Shown here: positions 44,360 to 58,310 of the stretch, one piece after another
How positions within the stretch are numbered: the first letter of the stretch is position 1
How the letters are laid out: the number at the start of each line of letters is the position of its first letter
NCBI GenBank assembly: GCA_918026815.1
Contig: CAKJVC010000095.1
Span: 1 to 64,000 of the forward strand
DNA from: Chalara sp. BL73
Lineage: Eukaryota > Ascomycota > Leotiomycetes > Helotiales
DNA: 64,000 nucleotides
Reading direction: 5' to 3'
Notes under the pieces: generated by a model
The model's database searches: none
The model's input: only the letters and a program-made list of their open reading frames with translations
What the model was told of the DNA's origin: nothing
Translations under genes and position numbers: made by a program

Positions 44360-46751
44360 TCAGCTGAGTGCCATGACAGATATTACGATAGGAGACTCAC
44401 ATTCGGGGTCTTCTTCCATCGCCACTCGCAATCGCTCATTTGACTGCCTTCCCTTGCCTAGAAAATTCAGAAGGATACCCGCAGCCTCTGCATGTGGCAA
44501 CAACGATACAGGCTCTGTATCGGCTGGTGGACGTCCAATCCATCTTCTCGAAATCAGCTTCTCTTGCAACTCGCTCCATCGTCGATCGACAAGAGCAGGA
44601 TCAACTTCAGGAGCTGTGATAGCCAGGAATTCCTTCAGCCCAACCACCTCAAGCTCATCTGGACCTGGTGCTTCCGTGGGAGGCCGATAAACTTCAATGC
44701 TCTGCTTGCGAGGACGTACAAAAGCGTAGCGGACGTAGTTGGCATCTGGAAATGAGAGGTGTATTCCTGGTTCACTCCTCTTTTCGTACAGTTCTGACGA
44801 TACAATGACAGTCCAGCCGCCAGGCACTAGGTCGCGCATTCGAGGCCAGCAATTGTCATCCATGGCAAAGCTCTCCGCCATAATGGGACTGATTTCGGCT
44901 GAGGTGAGGGGGTTGTCGGATAGGGATGATGGAGCACTGGAGAACGCGAAGGTTTGAGCCTCCGGATTCATGTAGCCCATTTGTGATGCTGCTATAAGTG
45001 ACCGAGCATAGACAATGAAGCCGGCTGCAAAACGCTCCGGTTTGAGGAGCCCGTCCCCAAAGTGAAACAGGTCGTGGGAGTATTTGGGCTCATAGTATGT
45101 ACTGATTGGCATCCGGACAAGCATTTGCTGGATGGGGAAGACCTTAAGAGGGGAAACTTGAACCCCATTGGTAAGACCCTTCGCTGCATTCTCTGGAGCG
45201 GTTGGAAGCCAGAACCTTTTTCGCAAGGCCGCTGAGTAAGCACCTGCAAACATAACCTTAACTCTCGAGAGCAGTTCGGGGCGGGCAGCCAGAGCTTCAA
45301 AAAGTTGCCCGCTTAAGACATCCCTTTCTCGAGTGGGGCTCTGCAAGAAATATATGTCGCGAAGAGTATCTGAGCGCGATAGCCCATCTATGAGCTCGAT
45401 GGACGGGTTCAAAATGCCGTCGATGCAGAGGCTGATGGAGGTGACTTTCTGCATCTTCGGAACGTTAAAGACAGCTGATAGAGCTTCGACAGAAAGACGG
45501 CCTAGTTGTTCTAACCCGATATGCTCCTTCTCGGCGAAGGCTAATCGGATGAGTTGGCCAGCGGATGCGGTATGGCCCAGGTGAGCGGGGTTTTGTAACA
45601 GGTTGCGCCAGAGGATCTCTTGAAAGTTGGGAATAGTGCGCACTCCATCGAAGATTGAAATATCAAAAGTTTCCACATCCAAGGTATTTTGCTACAGGCA
45701 AGGAATCGCAGTCAGTATTATACAGTAAGACAGTTTGATAAAGCTTCTTGTCTCATAGATATCATTCAGCGCTCTATCAGCAATAAAAAGAACATCGGAA
45801 GTGTTTGCAATATTAAAGGTGTCTTAGAAAATGGCCACCTGCAATTAAGCTTCTGATTGCCTGTTCAGACAGTTTTACTTTTACCGCTATGGACAGGCCT
45901 CCTAGCGGAGGGAGGCCCTCACCCCCTGAGTCTGATGGCCAGATATATTCCAGTGCTGTGGAATCCACAAGTGGTATGTGCGCCAACAACTCGATGATAT
46001 TATAATGCGAAGAAAGCAAAATAGTTTCTTGGTTCTTTGCCATGTATTCCGCAGCAGACATGACTTTTCGGGGTCGCACCTCGTCCACGACTCTGAACTC
46101 ACCGCCCGACTCAAATGCCATATGAAGCCCCATATAGCTCTGCTGTCTGACTGCCTCTGCAGACGGGGCCCATTTCATCTGGGCCGAAGCAAAACCGACA
46201 ATGCCGTAACGAACCGCATCCAAATCTGTGATGTCGATAACCACCATCCCCCATTCGGAGCTGGTATCGCGGTAGACTGTTGACAAAGTCTCCGGAAATG
46301 CTTCTCGAGTCAGTCCTTCTAGTGCATCAAAACCGACGCCTTGGAGCAGGCAAGCCGCAGTGAAAGGGAATTCCTGCACAGCAGTCCGATCCCAGACTTT
46401 CTTGCGCATCGCCCAGCTTGGGTTGCCGCGATCGGATTCCAGTAGATCTATGGACTCCGGACGTGTCTCGGGGTCGGTGTCTCTCGCGTAGTAGCCAGCG
46501 GCAAGGGACAACTCGGCTTGAATGGGAAGATGGTTTGCCGTGTCCGCGAAGATGGTGATGATTCTGTGGCAAGCAGCGATCAAAGGGGTTCCTTGCATAT
46601 TCTCATCTGCCCCGGGCATTCCTATGCTGGAGACTATAGCGATAGGACGGTGATGGCCTGCAACCTTGGCTACGACGAAAAAGGCCCATGAACACGGCTG
46701 AACAATGTCCCCGACAATTCTCCAGTACGGAGTAAAGGTCGTGGACGCCAT
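44360..46751 (-). pseudogene. Large protein of unknown family, interrupted near 45683-45840
   Basis: Two long minus-strand frames, 46751-45813 (312 codons from ATG, MASTTFTPYWRIVGD) and 45682-44360 (440 codons, no ATG near its start), clearly belong to one protein. The second opens with TLDVETFDISIFDGV and contains SDTLRDIYFLQSPTRERDVL, a leucine-rich repeat-like segment seen in uncharacterised fungal proteins. Between them about 100 bases read coding-like in a third frame (DTFNIANTSDVLFIADRALN). No canonical intron joins all three: GHFL to DTFN would need removal of a single base, and the next join lacks a phase-compatible donor unless a 195-nt intron from a GTAAAA donor is used, which discards that stretch. 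So either the gene has two small indels or the splice structure is unusual. Function unknown. Confidence 0.5.
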
Positions 46752-46999
46752 GACGGAACAATATCAGGATGGAGCAATTATGAAATGCGTCGAAATTGAT
46801 GGAACGACAATTTATTGATGACCATTGAAGAGATGCGGAGGCATTGATGGGCGGGGATAGTAGACATTAGATTAGCTGCCTAAAAGCTGCTTTGTGCTCG
46901 CTTGATTCTCCTAGCGGAGCGGGATTCGGGGGACAAAGGTGCAAAATTTGGGAACCTAAATTTTCCCGATTACGTCGACGAAGGTTTTGATTCAGGCTA
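46752..46999. other. Spacer before the MITE
   Basis: Promoter side of the broken gene at 44360-46751. Nothing else recognised. Confidence 0.35.
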
Positions 47000-47564
47000 C
47001 AGTTTGGCGAGGGTAGAAAAATCTTGGCCCAGGGTAGAAATCATAGCTTTAAGAGCTCAGCCAGGGTAGAAATCTTACCCTGGCATATGCCAAGCATAAA
47101 ATAAGCCATGCCAAGAAGACTCGCTTCGCTTTTTTTTTTGCGACGCGTACAATATAACTTTTGAACTTTGAAGTGAAAACGTTACAAATCTGTATTTCTG
47201 CGTTGCTCAATTAATTCGACTATAAAAACTACTGCAACTAAATTTGTAATTAAATAAATGAATAAGCTTAGTGTAGAATTTCTTATGAAGCATATGCCAA
47301 CTTTTCTGCTTATTATAATAGCTTTCTGGAGTAAAAATGAATACTAGAATATGCTTTGCATATGCTTACAGTATGCAGTCCTTTACACGCTAAGCCTATG
47401 TTGTGCATTTGCCAAGCATAGTTCTAACCAGATTTGATGTTCGCTTAAGTTTACTCAGGGTACAAATAGTTGCACAAAAAGTTGACCAAGGGTAGAGCGT
47501 TTCTTAGCGTTTTGCCAAGAAATTTTCTACCCTGGGCCAAGATTTTTCTACCCTCGCCCAACTG
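47000..47564. mobile_element. MITE with 41-bp terminal inverted repeats and TA flanks (Tc1/mariner-type)
   Basis: The left end (47000-47040) starts CAGTTTGGCGAGGGTAGAAA and continues with ATCTTGGCCCAGGGTAGAAA; the complement of the right end starts CAGTTGGGCGAGGGTAGAAA and continues identically. About 40 of 41 bases match. TA dinucleotides flank both ends (46998-46999 and 47565-47566), as expected for Tc1/mariner/pogo insertion at TA. The interior is AT-rich, non-coding and carries further GGGTAGA copies in both orientations near the ends (for example about 47071, 47083 and 47491). At 565 bp without transposase it is non-autonomous. Confidence 0.85.
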
Positions 47565-47566
47565 TA

Positions 47567-48801
47567 ACTAACCCCTTTCCGAGGGTCTGATTTATGAGAT
47601 AAGGATCGCGATTCTTATATTCCATCAATTATTACAATATGTCTTCAGCCACTGCCTACGCAGCTTCGCCGAACCTATTCAATCTGAAGTCATTGCGGTC
47701 TGCACTATATGCTACATAACGGGAATCTCATTTTTGATTAGGTGTTACGTGCGAAACTCTATGAGCATCTCTGCAAACATCTTCAAATCTTGATGTGATT
47801 CGGCATTAAAGAGGTGCATCTGGCGTCCACTCGCTCCGCCTGGAGATGGCTCCTGTGCATGTGCGCATACATACTGAAGAACGCCAACAACGCACCTCCT
47901 ATCCAGCACCCCCTGCAAATGGCCCTCGATGTAGCTACTCGCTTGTATTATTATTCATGGACACATGACAAATGGGTATTCCCGGCATAGCGGCTTACAA
48001 AGCTGCTGGTGTATAGAATCGATCAATCTGCTTTGTTATTACATGTGAAACGAGTAACGGACTTTATAGAGGGTGATATTCCTGTAATCGTCGAGAATAT
48101 TCTAATGATGGCTGTCTACTCTGATATGCGGCCTCACGATGTCATTTTATCACCTATTATGCTTATCGATTCAAGCAATTATCGACTGGGAGTTCGTTGC
48201 CGGTGCTCTTTATGCTTCGCTTTACCGCGTTATCGAGATGCTATTCTCTAGGGAATCTCGCCTAAAGATTTAGTGCTGAGTTGTGCACGCGAGGGGTTGC
48301 GTACGCTTTTAGAGTGCGATCCCGGAGTGGAACATGCGCGAAGCAAAGCGGGTGTTTCTAGAGTGGTTCCGGTTTGACTATATATGAAAACAGAGTAAAG
48401 ACCGGGTAGCTTGGGCGAGAAAAACGAAGATACTGGAAACAGAATGTAAGATTAGCAAAGAAGCTGTTGAGGAAGTATAAATCTACTTACGAAGCATTTT
48501 AAGTTTGCAGAATAGTTAATAATTTTGAATGTATTAATCTTATATTTGAAACACTTAACCCTGCTTTTGTGTCTTAACTTGATTTCTTGTTTTAATAGAC
48601 AGTAAAGAATGATAATCGGCATAATCTGGCAAGAACAAGCTGAGCTGATATATCTGCTTTTTTTCTATTCTACATCTTTACAATAACAGAACGAAATCAG
48701 CGCTACTACTCACTTTCTCACCGGCAAAGTCTTCTCGTTTGGGCAGATTATCGTTATGCCCAAAAGAGTCCAGCCGAACGCATGGCATAACTTAGTGCTT
48801 C
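47567..48801. other. Spacer between MITE and solo LTR
   Basis: No gene seen. A plus-strand 80-codon frame at 48009-48251 has no recognisable features. Confidence 0.4.
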
Positions 48802-49063
48802 TGTAACAATCGGTATGCCCAGGGCACGGCACGGAAGTCATGATACAGGAGCAAGGGGTGATGATCAGGGTATGAGGGGTTTCAGACCCAATACGGGGGA
48901 GAGTCGGAGTCGCCTATATATAAAGGCCTGTTCCTATTCTCTACAGTTGCTCCACATGTTTTTGTATCCTTAGTACTTTAGACCTATAAGGCAATCACTA
49001 TCAGCCTATTGTACGCACTCCCATATGCCTCTATTCTAGCCAGTGATTCCTTGCGTCGTTACA
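48802..49063 (+). mobile_element. Solo LTR with perfect 5-bp target-site duplication
   Basis: A 262-bp element beginning TGTAACA and ending GTTACA (TG...CA with a 6-bp terminal inverted repeat). It carries a TATATATAAAGG promoter box near 48915 in the same orientation. GCTTC flanks it on both sides (48797-48801 and 49064-49068), a 5-bp target-site duplication as made by retrotransposon integrases. No internal retrotransposon domains adjoin, so it is a solo LTR left by recombination. Confidence 0.85.
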
Positions 49064-49578
49064 GCTTCAATTCGCTTTAAGTTCGCTTTTTGTAGACCGA
49101 CCGACTCAGAAAGATCAACTAAGTAAGCAAAATGTTCAGAAGCACATTGATAGTTAAAATAGTTCGTTTTTACAAGTATGTAAAAGTTTCATACAGGCAA
49201 AACAAAGCAAAACTATTTTTGTGGCAAAACTACGTTAGTAGGCTAAGCTTGGAACGGCTAGTACTTGCAGACTATAGTCAGATTTATACAGCCGCGAGAT
49301 TGTATCGAAAAAGAAATTATACTAAAAGCCAGATTACTTTTTACTAAATACAAAAAAAGTAGGAGGCTGAGCGTAAATAAAAATTCTAAGCTTTTGCATA
49401 AATAAAATCGGCCACAGAATTTCATACTAACAACTTTACACTTTTTATTGTTAATAAGCTGTGCCACTAATGTGATTCTCCTTTTTTTTTTCTAATGCTA
49501 CTAGCTTTTAGTGTAACTTCTTCAGAACGCGGCATTGTTGTTACATGAATTTCTATTTCTGTTTAACTTTAAGCTAGC
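49064..49578. other. AT-rich spacer between LTRs
   Basis: Short frames only, with Lys/Tyr/Phe-rich composition expected from AT-rich DNA. No gene seen. Confidence 0.45.
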
Positions 49579-49933
49579 TGTAACAAATAGAGGGCAACAG
49601 GAGGGATTGCAATATAACAGGTAAGAACACATGACGGCAGATGTAATAGTGATGTATTGATATCAAAAGTGTGCTTGTCAGTCTAACAGAGAAACTCAAG
49701 CTTGCCTTCCTCCTGAAAGCTCTAGCTGTTCCTTATATCCTTCCAACTGTGCTGTAGCTGTCAGCCTGTGGCTGCTGTAGCTGAGCCTGTAGCTGCTGTA
49801 GCTGTATGCCTGTGGCTGTTGTAGTTGCATGCCTGTGGCTACTGTAGCGGTATGCTTGTGGCTGCTGTAGCGGTATGCCTGTGGCTGCTGTAGCTGTTAT
49901 GATATCCGTCTCTAACCGGCCCTGGCTGTTACA
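49579..49933 (+). mobile_element. Probable second solo LTR containing a 23-bp minisatellite
   Basis: Begins TGTAACA and ends CTGTTACA. The flanking pentamers are CTAGC and CTGGC (one mismatch), compatible with a decayed target-site duplication. An alternative end at 49945 reuses a duplicated GGCTGTTACA. The 3' half contains the minisatellite annotated separately. There is no sequence identity with the LTR at 48802-49063 beyond the terminal motif. Confidence 0.5.
49749..49896. repeat. Minisatellite, about 23-bp unit
   Basis: Four clear consecutive 23-bp copies of a unit close to GTATGCCTGTGGCTGCTGTA plus GCG or GCT, preceded by shorter, rearranged CTGTAGCTG/CTGTGGCTG copies. Copies differ at one to four bases. 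Confidence 0.8.
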
Positions 49934-51254
49934 CTGGCTGTTACATAATATAAGTTTGCACTGTCGAAATATACATGAATCTCCCGGTGCTATTAGCGTT
50001 TTTTTTTTCTTTCTCTGTTAGTAAAGCTTCGGTGCCAATACGGTCTTAAACTGCTAAAATTTACATAAGTCTTCTAGTGCCACTAGACACTAGTGCGACT
50101 TTTCTTTGACACGGCATTACTGCTACGGAATGGTACTATCAGTATATTTGCCACCGGCAATCTCCCTTTTTTTATTCCTGCTAATACGGCTGTTTTTAAC
50201 ATAGTATACATAATTCTTCTTTTTAACTTCAGTGTTATTTTTTATAAAAAAACAGTCTTGCGGCTGTATAAGTCTTATAACGAACATCCGGCGAACCAGT
50301 TATTCTAATTATCCGCCGAAAAAAAGCTGATACAAGCTCTTTCTTGAAATAGTGCTACATGTACATAAATAGCACAGAATCAAACTCGTCGCTAGAGCAC
50401 TTTGGCCTTTTGCTTTCTGCAAGCAGAATAAAAACTAGCAGAAAGAGAAAAGAAACACGTGGGGACAGTAAAGCATATCCAAAAGCAAAAAAGAATGAAT
50501 TAAATGCTATAAAAAATCGTATTTTATAAAATCGCCCCTATAGATATTAATGAGGCGTTATAGGATAATAAGGCTGACTTACTTATTACGTGTATATAAG
50601 GAATGTGGATCTAAAAATGGCTCTGGGAATTTCGGTTGGAAGGAAGCCAAAATAGGGTCTGTGCTTGGAAACAAGATAAGAATGTGTAACCGAGCATCAA
50701 TGGAGCCAAAACAGGCCCTTCTGGGGGCTAAAATGGCTGCTCATGCATCCTCAGGCTGACTCTACCGTTTGCTCAGTTTGCTCAGGGCCGAGCTCAGGTC
50801 GTGCTCAGGAATGCTCACCCTCAGCTCAGGTTAAAGCGGCAGCTGCTCACGTCCAAACTGTTGAACAGGTTAGGTCTAAGGACCATGCCTAAAGTCTATT
50901 GTAGGCACCTGTAGGCACTTGTAGGCACCGGTAGGCATCAGTGTGTTGACATGTGGGTATCACGCCTATAAGTAGAAGGATTCTCTCCTGTAGTTTGAGT
51001 TCTACAACCTTCAGCAATTGATACTCGTTTGCCCTATACTCTCTGAAGGCCGCGTGACTCTTTCTATTTGAACACAAACACTAAAACGGAAGCGGCCCAA
51101 AAAAAAAGTCGAGTCTGACTTATATGGCAAATAGTAAAACACTATCGCTAGCACAAAAAGTTGCAAGAAAGTTAATTAACCATGGCTTTTGAAAAGAGAG
51201 GCATCTGTTACAGAGCTATAATAACCAACATGGCCGCGTGCAATACTCTGCTTG
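49934..51254. other. AT-rich spacer with a short GTAGGCAC repeat
   Basis: About 50898-50938 holds four copies of a 10-bp TGTAGGCACC-like unit, and 50770-50830 is rich in GCTCAG. No coding sequence recognised. The last few tens of bases are the 3' flank of the saponin-hydrolase-like gene. Confidence 0.5.
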
Positions 51255-53147
51255 CTAAGTCCCATTTTGAGGCTGAGTGTACACAACTCCATCAAGCGTG
51301 GTAGTGAGCGTTCCATTAGCCTCTAATTTGTTTTCGCCAGCCTTGATCCTAAAATGGAACCCACCAGGACTTGTTTTTTTGGTCCCTTTGGCAACGCCGG
51401 TCTGGACAATATCAGACTCCCAGTCGATTATACTCAGCCACGGTTGGGAGGGCGTAAACGTAGAAGTTACGTATTCATATCCATTCAAAATATGCCTACC
51501 GTCGTCGGAGTAATTTGTGTAGTTGACAGCGACAGTGTTAAAGTTGCCGGAGCTGTTAGGGCTGTGAATGAACCTCACATTGGCCGAGCCACGCTTCCTG
51601 CCTTTGAGCGTGTAATTGCCAGCAGTCAAAGTAGGCCGCGTAGGAGTAGTGGATCCAGGCGGAAAAAGCGTGGCCCACGGGATTTGAGTAGGAACAGCAA
51701 AAACTTTAGCGGGAGGTTTAGGTACGCAAGAAGTGCGTTTTGCGAGCATCAGTCTGTAGTTTCGGCCGCTTTGGGCAGTTGACACGGGACATACCAAAGG
51801 ATTATTACTACCACAAGCAGGTGAAGTAACAAGAACCTGCCAGTACGTAATACGAGTGCTATCTAGAGAAAAAGCTGGATCAGACCTAGCATTCCAATTA
51901 GGATCGTTGATGCTGCTATTGCTGCCGTCTCCAGCAGTGTTAATTTGCTGGCCAAAATAGTTACCGCGGTCGCTGTAACGGTCAAGAAGAAAAGGCTGGA
52001 AAAAGCGGCGTGCACCGTTGTTGCGTAAAGCAGAAGAAGCCGTAACGGTCAGTATATCAACTAAAGGTGGAATTCCGCGCATCCCGGCCAACCACATTAA
52101 GCGGTTGCTGCCCCGCGTGTCTTCAACGACGAACCACTGGTTATCAGCAGAAAAGGCGATGGGATCAGCGTATTCAGGGTGGCTAGTAAGACGGCGGACT
52201 GCGCCGGTAATAATATGAATCGCATAGACATCAATATTGTTGGCTTCGCGTGATGAACCAACATAGAGAATTTCATCACCAGAGCCGCTAAAACCTCTAA
52301 GTTCACCAACAGATATAGCTTCATCGTGAAGAGACAGCAGGTCTCCATTAGCCGAAATTGGGCCTACGCCGTTGGGCTTGACTAGCGCGTTTACATCAGC
52401 CAGATCGTAGCGTGGGGCAAAAGGAATGCCGGTAGTTGGGGCAGCGTTAAACACAAGGCGGCCCAAGTAGGCGAACTGGCCGCCCGTGGAAGTGAAAGAG
52501 CTGAAACCCAAATGGATGTCGTCTGGGTGCATGCGTAGCTCCCGTGGGGCGCCGCCAGGCCCCGAGCCGTCAGCGGAAGTGGTCCAGTGGATGGGGTAAA
52601 TGTATCTTTTGTCTGGAGTACAATCGTCGCTCGTCACAAGCTCCCCTCCACACTCGAAGATATTATGGCCCCAGAGTATTTTTTTGCCAGACCGAAAGGC
52701 ATGCGGATAGTCCTTTTCCGGATCGAGTGAGACTGCATTTGCCGCCGGCACGGCACAACTGAGGCATTTCCACGGGTCGCCATTAGAGAAATTGGTGCCG
52801 TCGGCTTTAACAAGGATAAGTTGTTTACCTGAATAAATGCTCGCTGGGTCCGGTGCCGCCGGCGCGCCTACGAATTTGGCAAGAGCGACAATGTGGTTTC
52901 CATCAGGCGTAAAGCTACCTCCTTGGAATTCATATTCTACCTCTTTAGAAACGCAGCCTGTTCTACGTGGGTTGACTGCGGCTGTACAAGCACCTTCCGC
53001 TTCGCTCGGGGCGACAGGTGGCAGAGGTAGTTCAGTGATCTCGAACGGTTCCTGCTGAGGGGGAGATGGTACGGTGTTGGCTGAAAAGAGAGGAGCTGCT
53101 GCTGCTGCAGTGGAAGCAGCTGCGAGTGCAAAAGCAACAAACTGCAT
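51255..53147 (-). CDS. Secreted saponin hydrolase-like protein (TolB-type beta-propeller)
   Basis: Intronless 630-aa precursor with an Ala-rich signal peptide (MQFVAFALAAASTAAAAA), several Asn-x-Ser/Thr sites and paired cysteines. Seen: ELPLPPVAPSEAEGACTAAVN, GGSFTPDGNHIVALAKFVGAP, DPASIYSGKQLILVKADGTNF, GDPWKCLSC, YPIHWTTSADGSG and RMHPDDIHLGFSSFT. This order matches, from memory, fungal saponin hydrolases, secreted enzymes that cut the glucuronosyl-aglycone bond of soyasaponins and release soyasapogenol B plus the intact oligosaccharide. WD/TolB-like blade motifs recur (EYADPIAFSADNQWFVVED, NARSDPAFSLDSTRITYWQ). Inference: it detoxifies or uses plant triterpenoid glucuronides outside the cell. 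The GH2 beta-glucuronidase, activator and sugar porter at 55-62 kb fit this role. Residual risk: it may be a relative with another glycoside substrate. Confidence 0.78.
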   Translation of the reverse strand: MQFVAFALAAASTAAAAAPLFSANTVPSPPQQEPFEITELPLPPVAPSEAEGACTAAVNPRRTGCVSKEVEYEFQGGSFTPDGNHIVALAKFVGAPAAPDPASIYSGKQLILVKADGTNFSNGDPWKCLSCAVPAANAVSLDPEKDYPHAFRSGKKILWGHNIFECGGELVTSDDCTPDKRYIYPIHWTTSADGSGPGGAPRELRMHPDDIHLGFSSFTSTGGQFAYLGRLVFNAAPTTGIPFAPRYDLADVNALVKPNGVGPISANGDLLSLHDEAISVGELRGFSGSGDEILYVGSSREANNIDVYAIHIITGAVRRLTSHPEYADPIAFSADNQWFVVEDTRGSNRLMWLAGMRGIPPLVDILTVTASSALRNNGARRFFQPFLLDRYSDRGNYFGQQINTAGDGSNSSINDPNWNARSDPAFSLDSTRITYWQVLVTSPACGSNNPLVCPVSTAQSGRNYRLMLAKRTSCVPKPPAKVFAVPTQIPWATLFPPGSTTPTRPTLTAGNYTLKGRKRGSANVRFIHSPNSSGNFNTVAVNYTNYSDDGRHILNGYEYVTSTFTPSQPWLSIIDWESDIVQTGVAKGTKKTSPGGFHFRIKAGENKLEANGTLTTTLDGVVYTQPQNGT

Positions 53148-54179
53148 CTTGCGCGATAATAAATGGTCTCACCCTGGTGTATCTTTGGGCAGATCGGATC
53201 GGATCAGCTGCTAAGTAGAGCTAGAGCTGCTGTAGCTCTGTGAGGCAGAGCAGCGCTGCATCAATTTATACCGCCTCAAGCAGACAGTATAGTATCTTGG
53301 ACCGCGTTAAAGCACAGGAAGAGGTTAGAAACAAAGTCTAAGCATAACTGGGAGGCGCCTCATTATGGACACAGATGAAAGATAATCCGAAACGGAGACC
53401 TGGACTTTTCCTTTAGTGAATCTTGGTGCAGTTTACCGTGTGTGCCTCATGCTACGCACCAAGCTACTCTATTCTTCTTACCTTGCAGAATATGCTTTCG
53501 TCGATAATATTATCAAAATACTTGCCATCAAGCCAAATTCGGTTCAACCGCCCCCCCGATGGATTTCACTAGTACCTTCAATTAAACTTATAGTTCCGTC
53601 CCCGCTTGATCGGAAACTATACTATTTGGGGAAGAGAAGACGATGCAAAGCAGGAGCTAATACCAGTGTGGATAATACTTCGTGTATATGCCGTATTAAT
53701 TCAACGTGGGGGGGGGGGGGGGGGGCCCATGCTTGCGAGCTCTCGCTCCTTGCTTAAGGGATTGATACCCCTGTACGGACCCATTATGGGGTAGTATGGC
53801 CATATGGCCAAATACGTTAGTCTTACCGAGGAAACGTCAACCGCTCCCGAGGAGCCTGTATCGTTATGGCTCTCTATTTCCTACCCAGAGAAGAAGTCCG
53901 AATATAATTAGTGGAGCATGGCTGTCGCAGCCATGCTCGTCCGATACACTAATTCGTCCACTAATATCGAAGGTACAGCGGTTAACAGTTGTCACACCAT
54001 GGGCCGCCACCACCTTACCTAATAAAGTAGTTTCTTTCAGGATCTTACGCAAAGTGGTGATGATTTTTATGGTGTTTTGTATTGCTCTATTTCTCTACTA
54101 CTTTGTACACTTTCTATTTGCATTCATTATATCCCGACACCTTTGAAGCATTTATAGCTCTTTAAATTCGTAAGCTCTG
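53148..54179. other. Spacer with an 18-G homopolymer
   Basis: Promoter of the saponin-hydrolase-like gene next to 53148 (TTTATACC near 53265), then non-coding sequence with an uninterrupted run of 18 G at 53708-53725. Open frames at 53416-53794 and 53796-54146 have no recognised features. Confidence 0.45.
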
Positions 54180-54330
54180 ATAATATTCCACGCTTTATTT
54201 ATTGCGTTGCCCTGTTAACTATTACTCACAGTTTCTGGATAGTTGTTTTAAAAGTAATTTATTATAATATTCCAAACCTTTTCAATTAGGTTCAAGTCAA
54301 GGCTGTAAAGTGGCCAATACGTTACAGTCG
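54180..54330 (-). mobile_element. Tc1/mariner transposase C-terminal remnant
   Basis: The minus-strand frame ending near 54240 reads LTTVTYWPLYSLDLNLIEKV then WNIIINYF and a stop. It matches the diagnostic DDE-domain block of Tc1/mariner transposases (WPPYSPDLNPIE-x-x-W). No further transposase blocks are readable and the stop follows soon, so it is a dead fragment. Confidence 0.65.
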
Positions 54331-55297
54331 TTAAAGCAAATATTTCTTAGTAAATGTAGGAGACCGTTTGTTTGTGTAGGAAGTAGGGGTTTTACGGATC
54401 CACATACGACCCACCGGGTCACGTGGTCCGCACAACCCCCATTTTGTAGAATCTAGAGTAGAACCTAATACAACAACAATCATTACCATATCCATCAAGA
54501 GCAAGAGCGTGGCCTACAAAGTAGAGCTGCGCCTTTTGCCCCGTGGAAGGTAAGCCCGTGATACCAACAGTTTGACATACAAAGCTGAGGTGGTGGAGCT
54601 TTAGACTCGTGATAGAGAAATGCAGTTGTTAGATAGACTAGGCTTAATGATCAAACCTAGTTCTGTGGGGAGATTCTAGAGGAGTAACATAACATGATGA
54701 TACCATCTAGGCTTGCTGTGAGTATGGCTGAGACGTCTATTTGGGTACGCAATGCAACGTTTTTGGCATCAAATATACAATTTAGAAAGGGTGAAAATAA
54801 GCAGCTGGGCTCCTTGTATTCCATCCTTCTAAATCCCTAACGTTCTGTCGATATTTACCTCATACCCCTCCGTAGCCATGTGTCGATGTTTGTGCTCCTA
54901 CCATATCCGGTGTTTTTTTTTTCGGTATATTCATTAATTCATTAATCCGTCTACCGTAATCTTAGAAGACTTGCCATGCAGCTGGCTTGCCATTTTCACT
55001 GAGTAGCCTGGTCCTTCTGGCTCCCTTGCTATCGCTGATGTTTGGCCGGCCAAGGGAAAGTATCGATTAAGCCCATTCTAGTCATCTAAAAGCAATTGGA
55101 AGATAGAAATATCTCATAATTTCATGTTAGACTATGGACTCTAGATCTAAGAATTTTCCTTGTCACTCTACCACTTGTGTTTCAAACGCCAGGCCAGTGC
55201 AGAAAATGGCCATGGCGGCATAAGAACTCCCACGGCTCATCACTGAATTGACGCCCGTTTTTATCTCATGAGAGCTTTATTGTAGACAGCTCCCACC
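54331..55297. other. Spacer upstream of the transposase remnant and 3' flank of beta-glucuronidase
   Basis: No gene. A GC-rich patch at about 54395-54440 (CCACCGGGTCACGTGG) may be a transposon end, but I cannot pair it. Confidence 0.4.

Positions 55298-58310
<3,013 letters not shown>

Noticed and set aside
53864..54052. Minus-strand frame considered as an upstream part of the mariner transposase.
   Set aside because: It lies downstream of the transposase C-terminal block in the same orientation and has no DDE or HTH motif, so it cannot be part of that gene.
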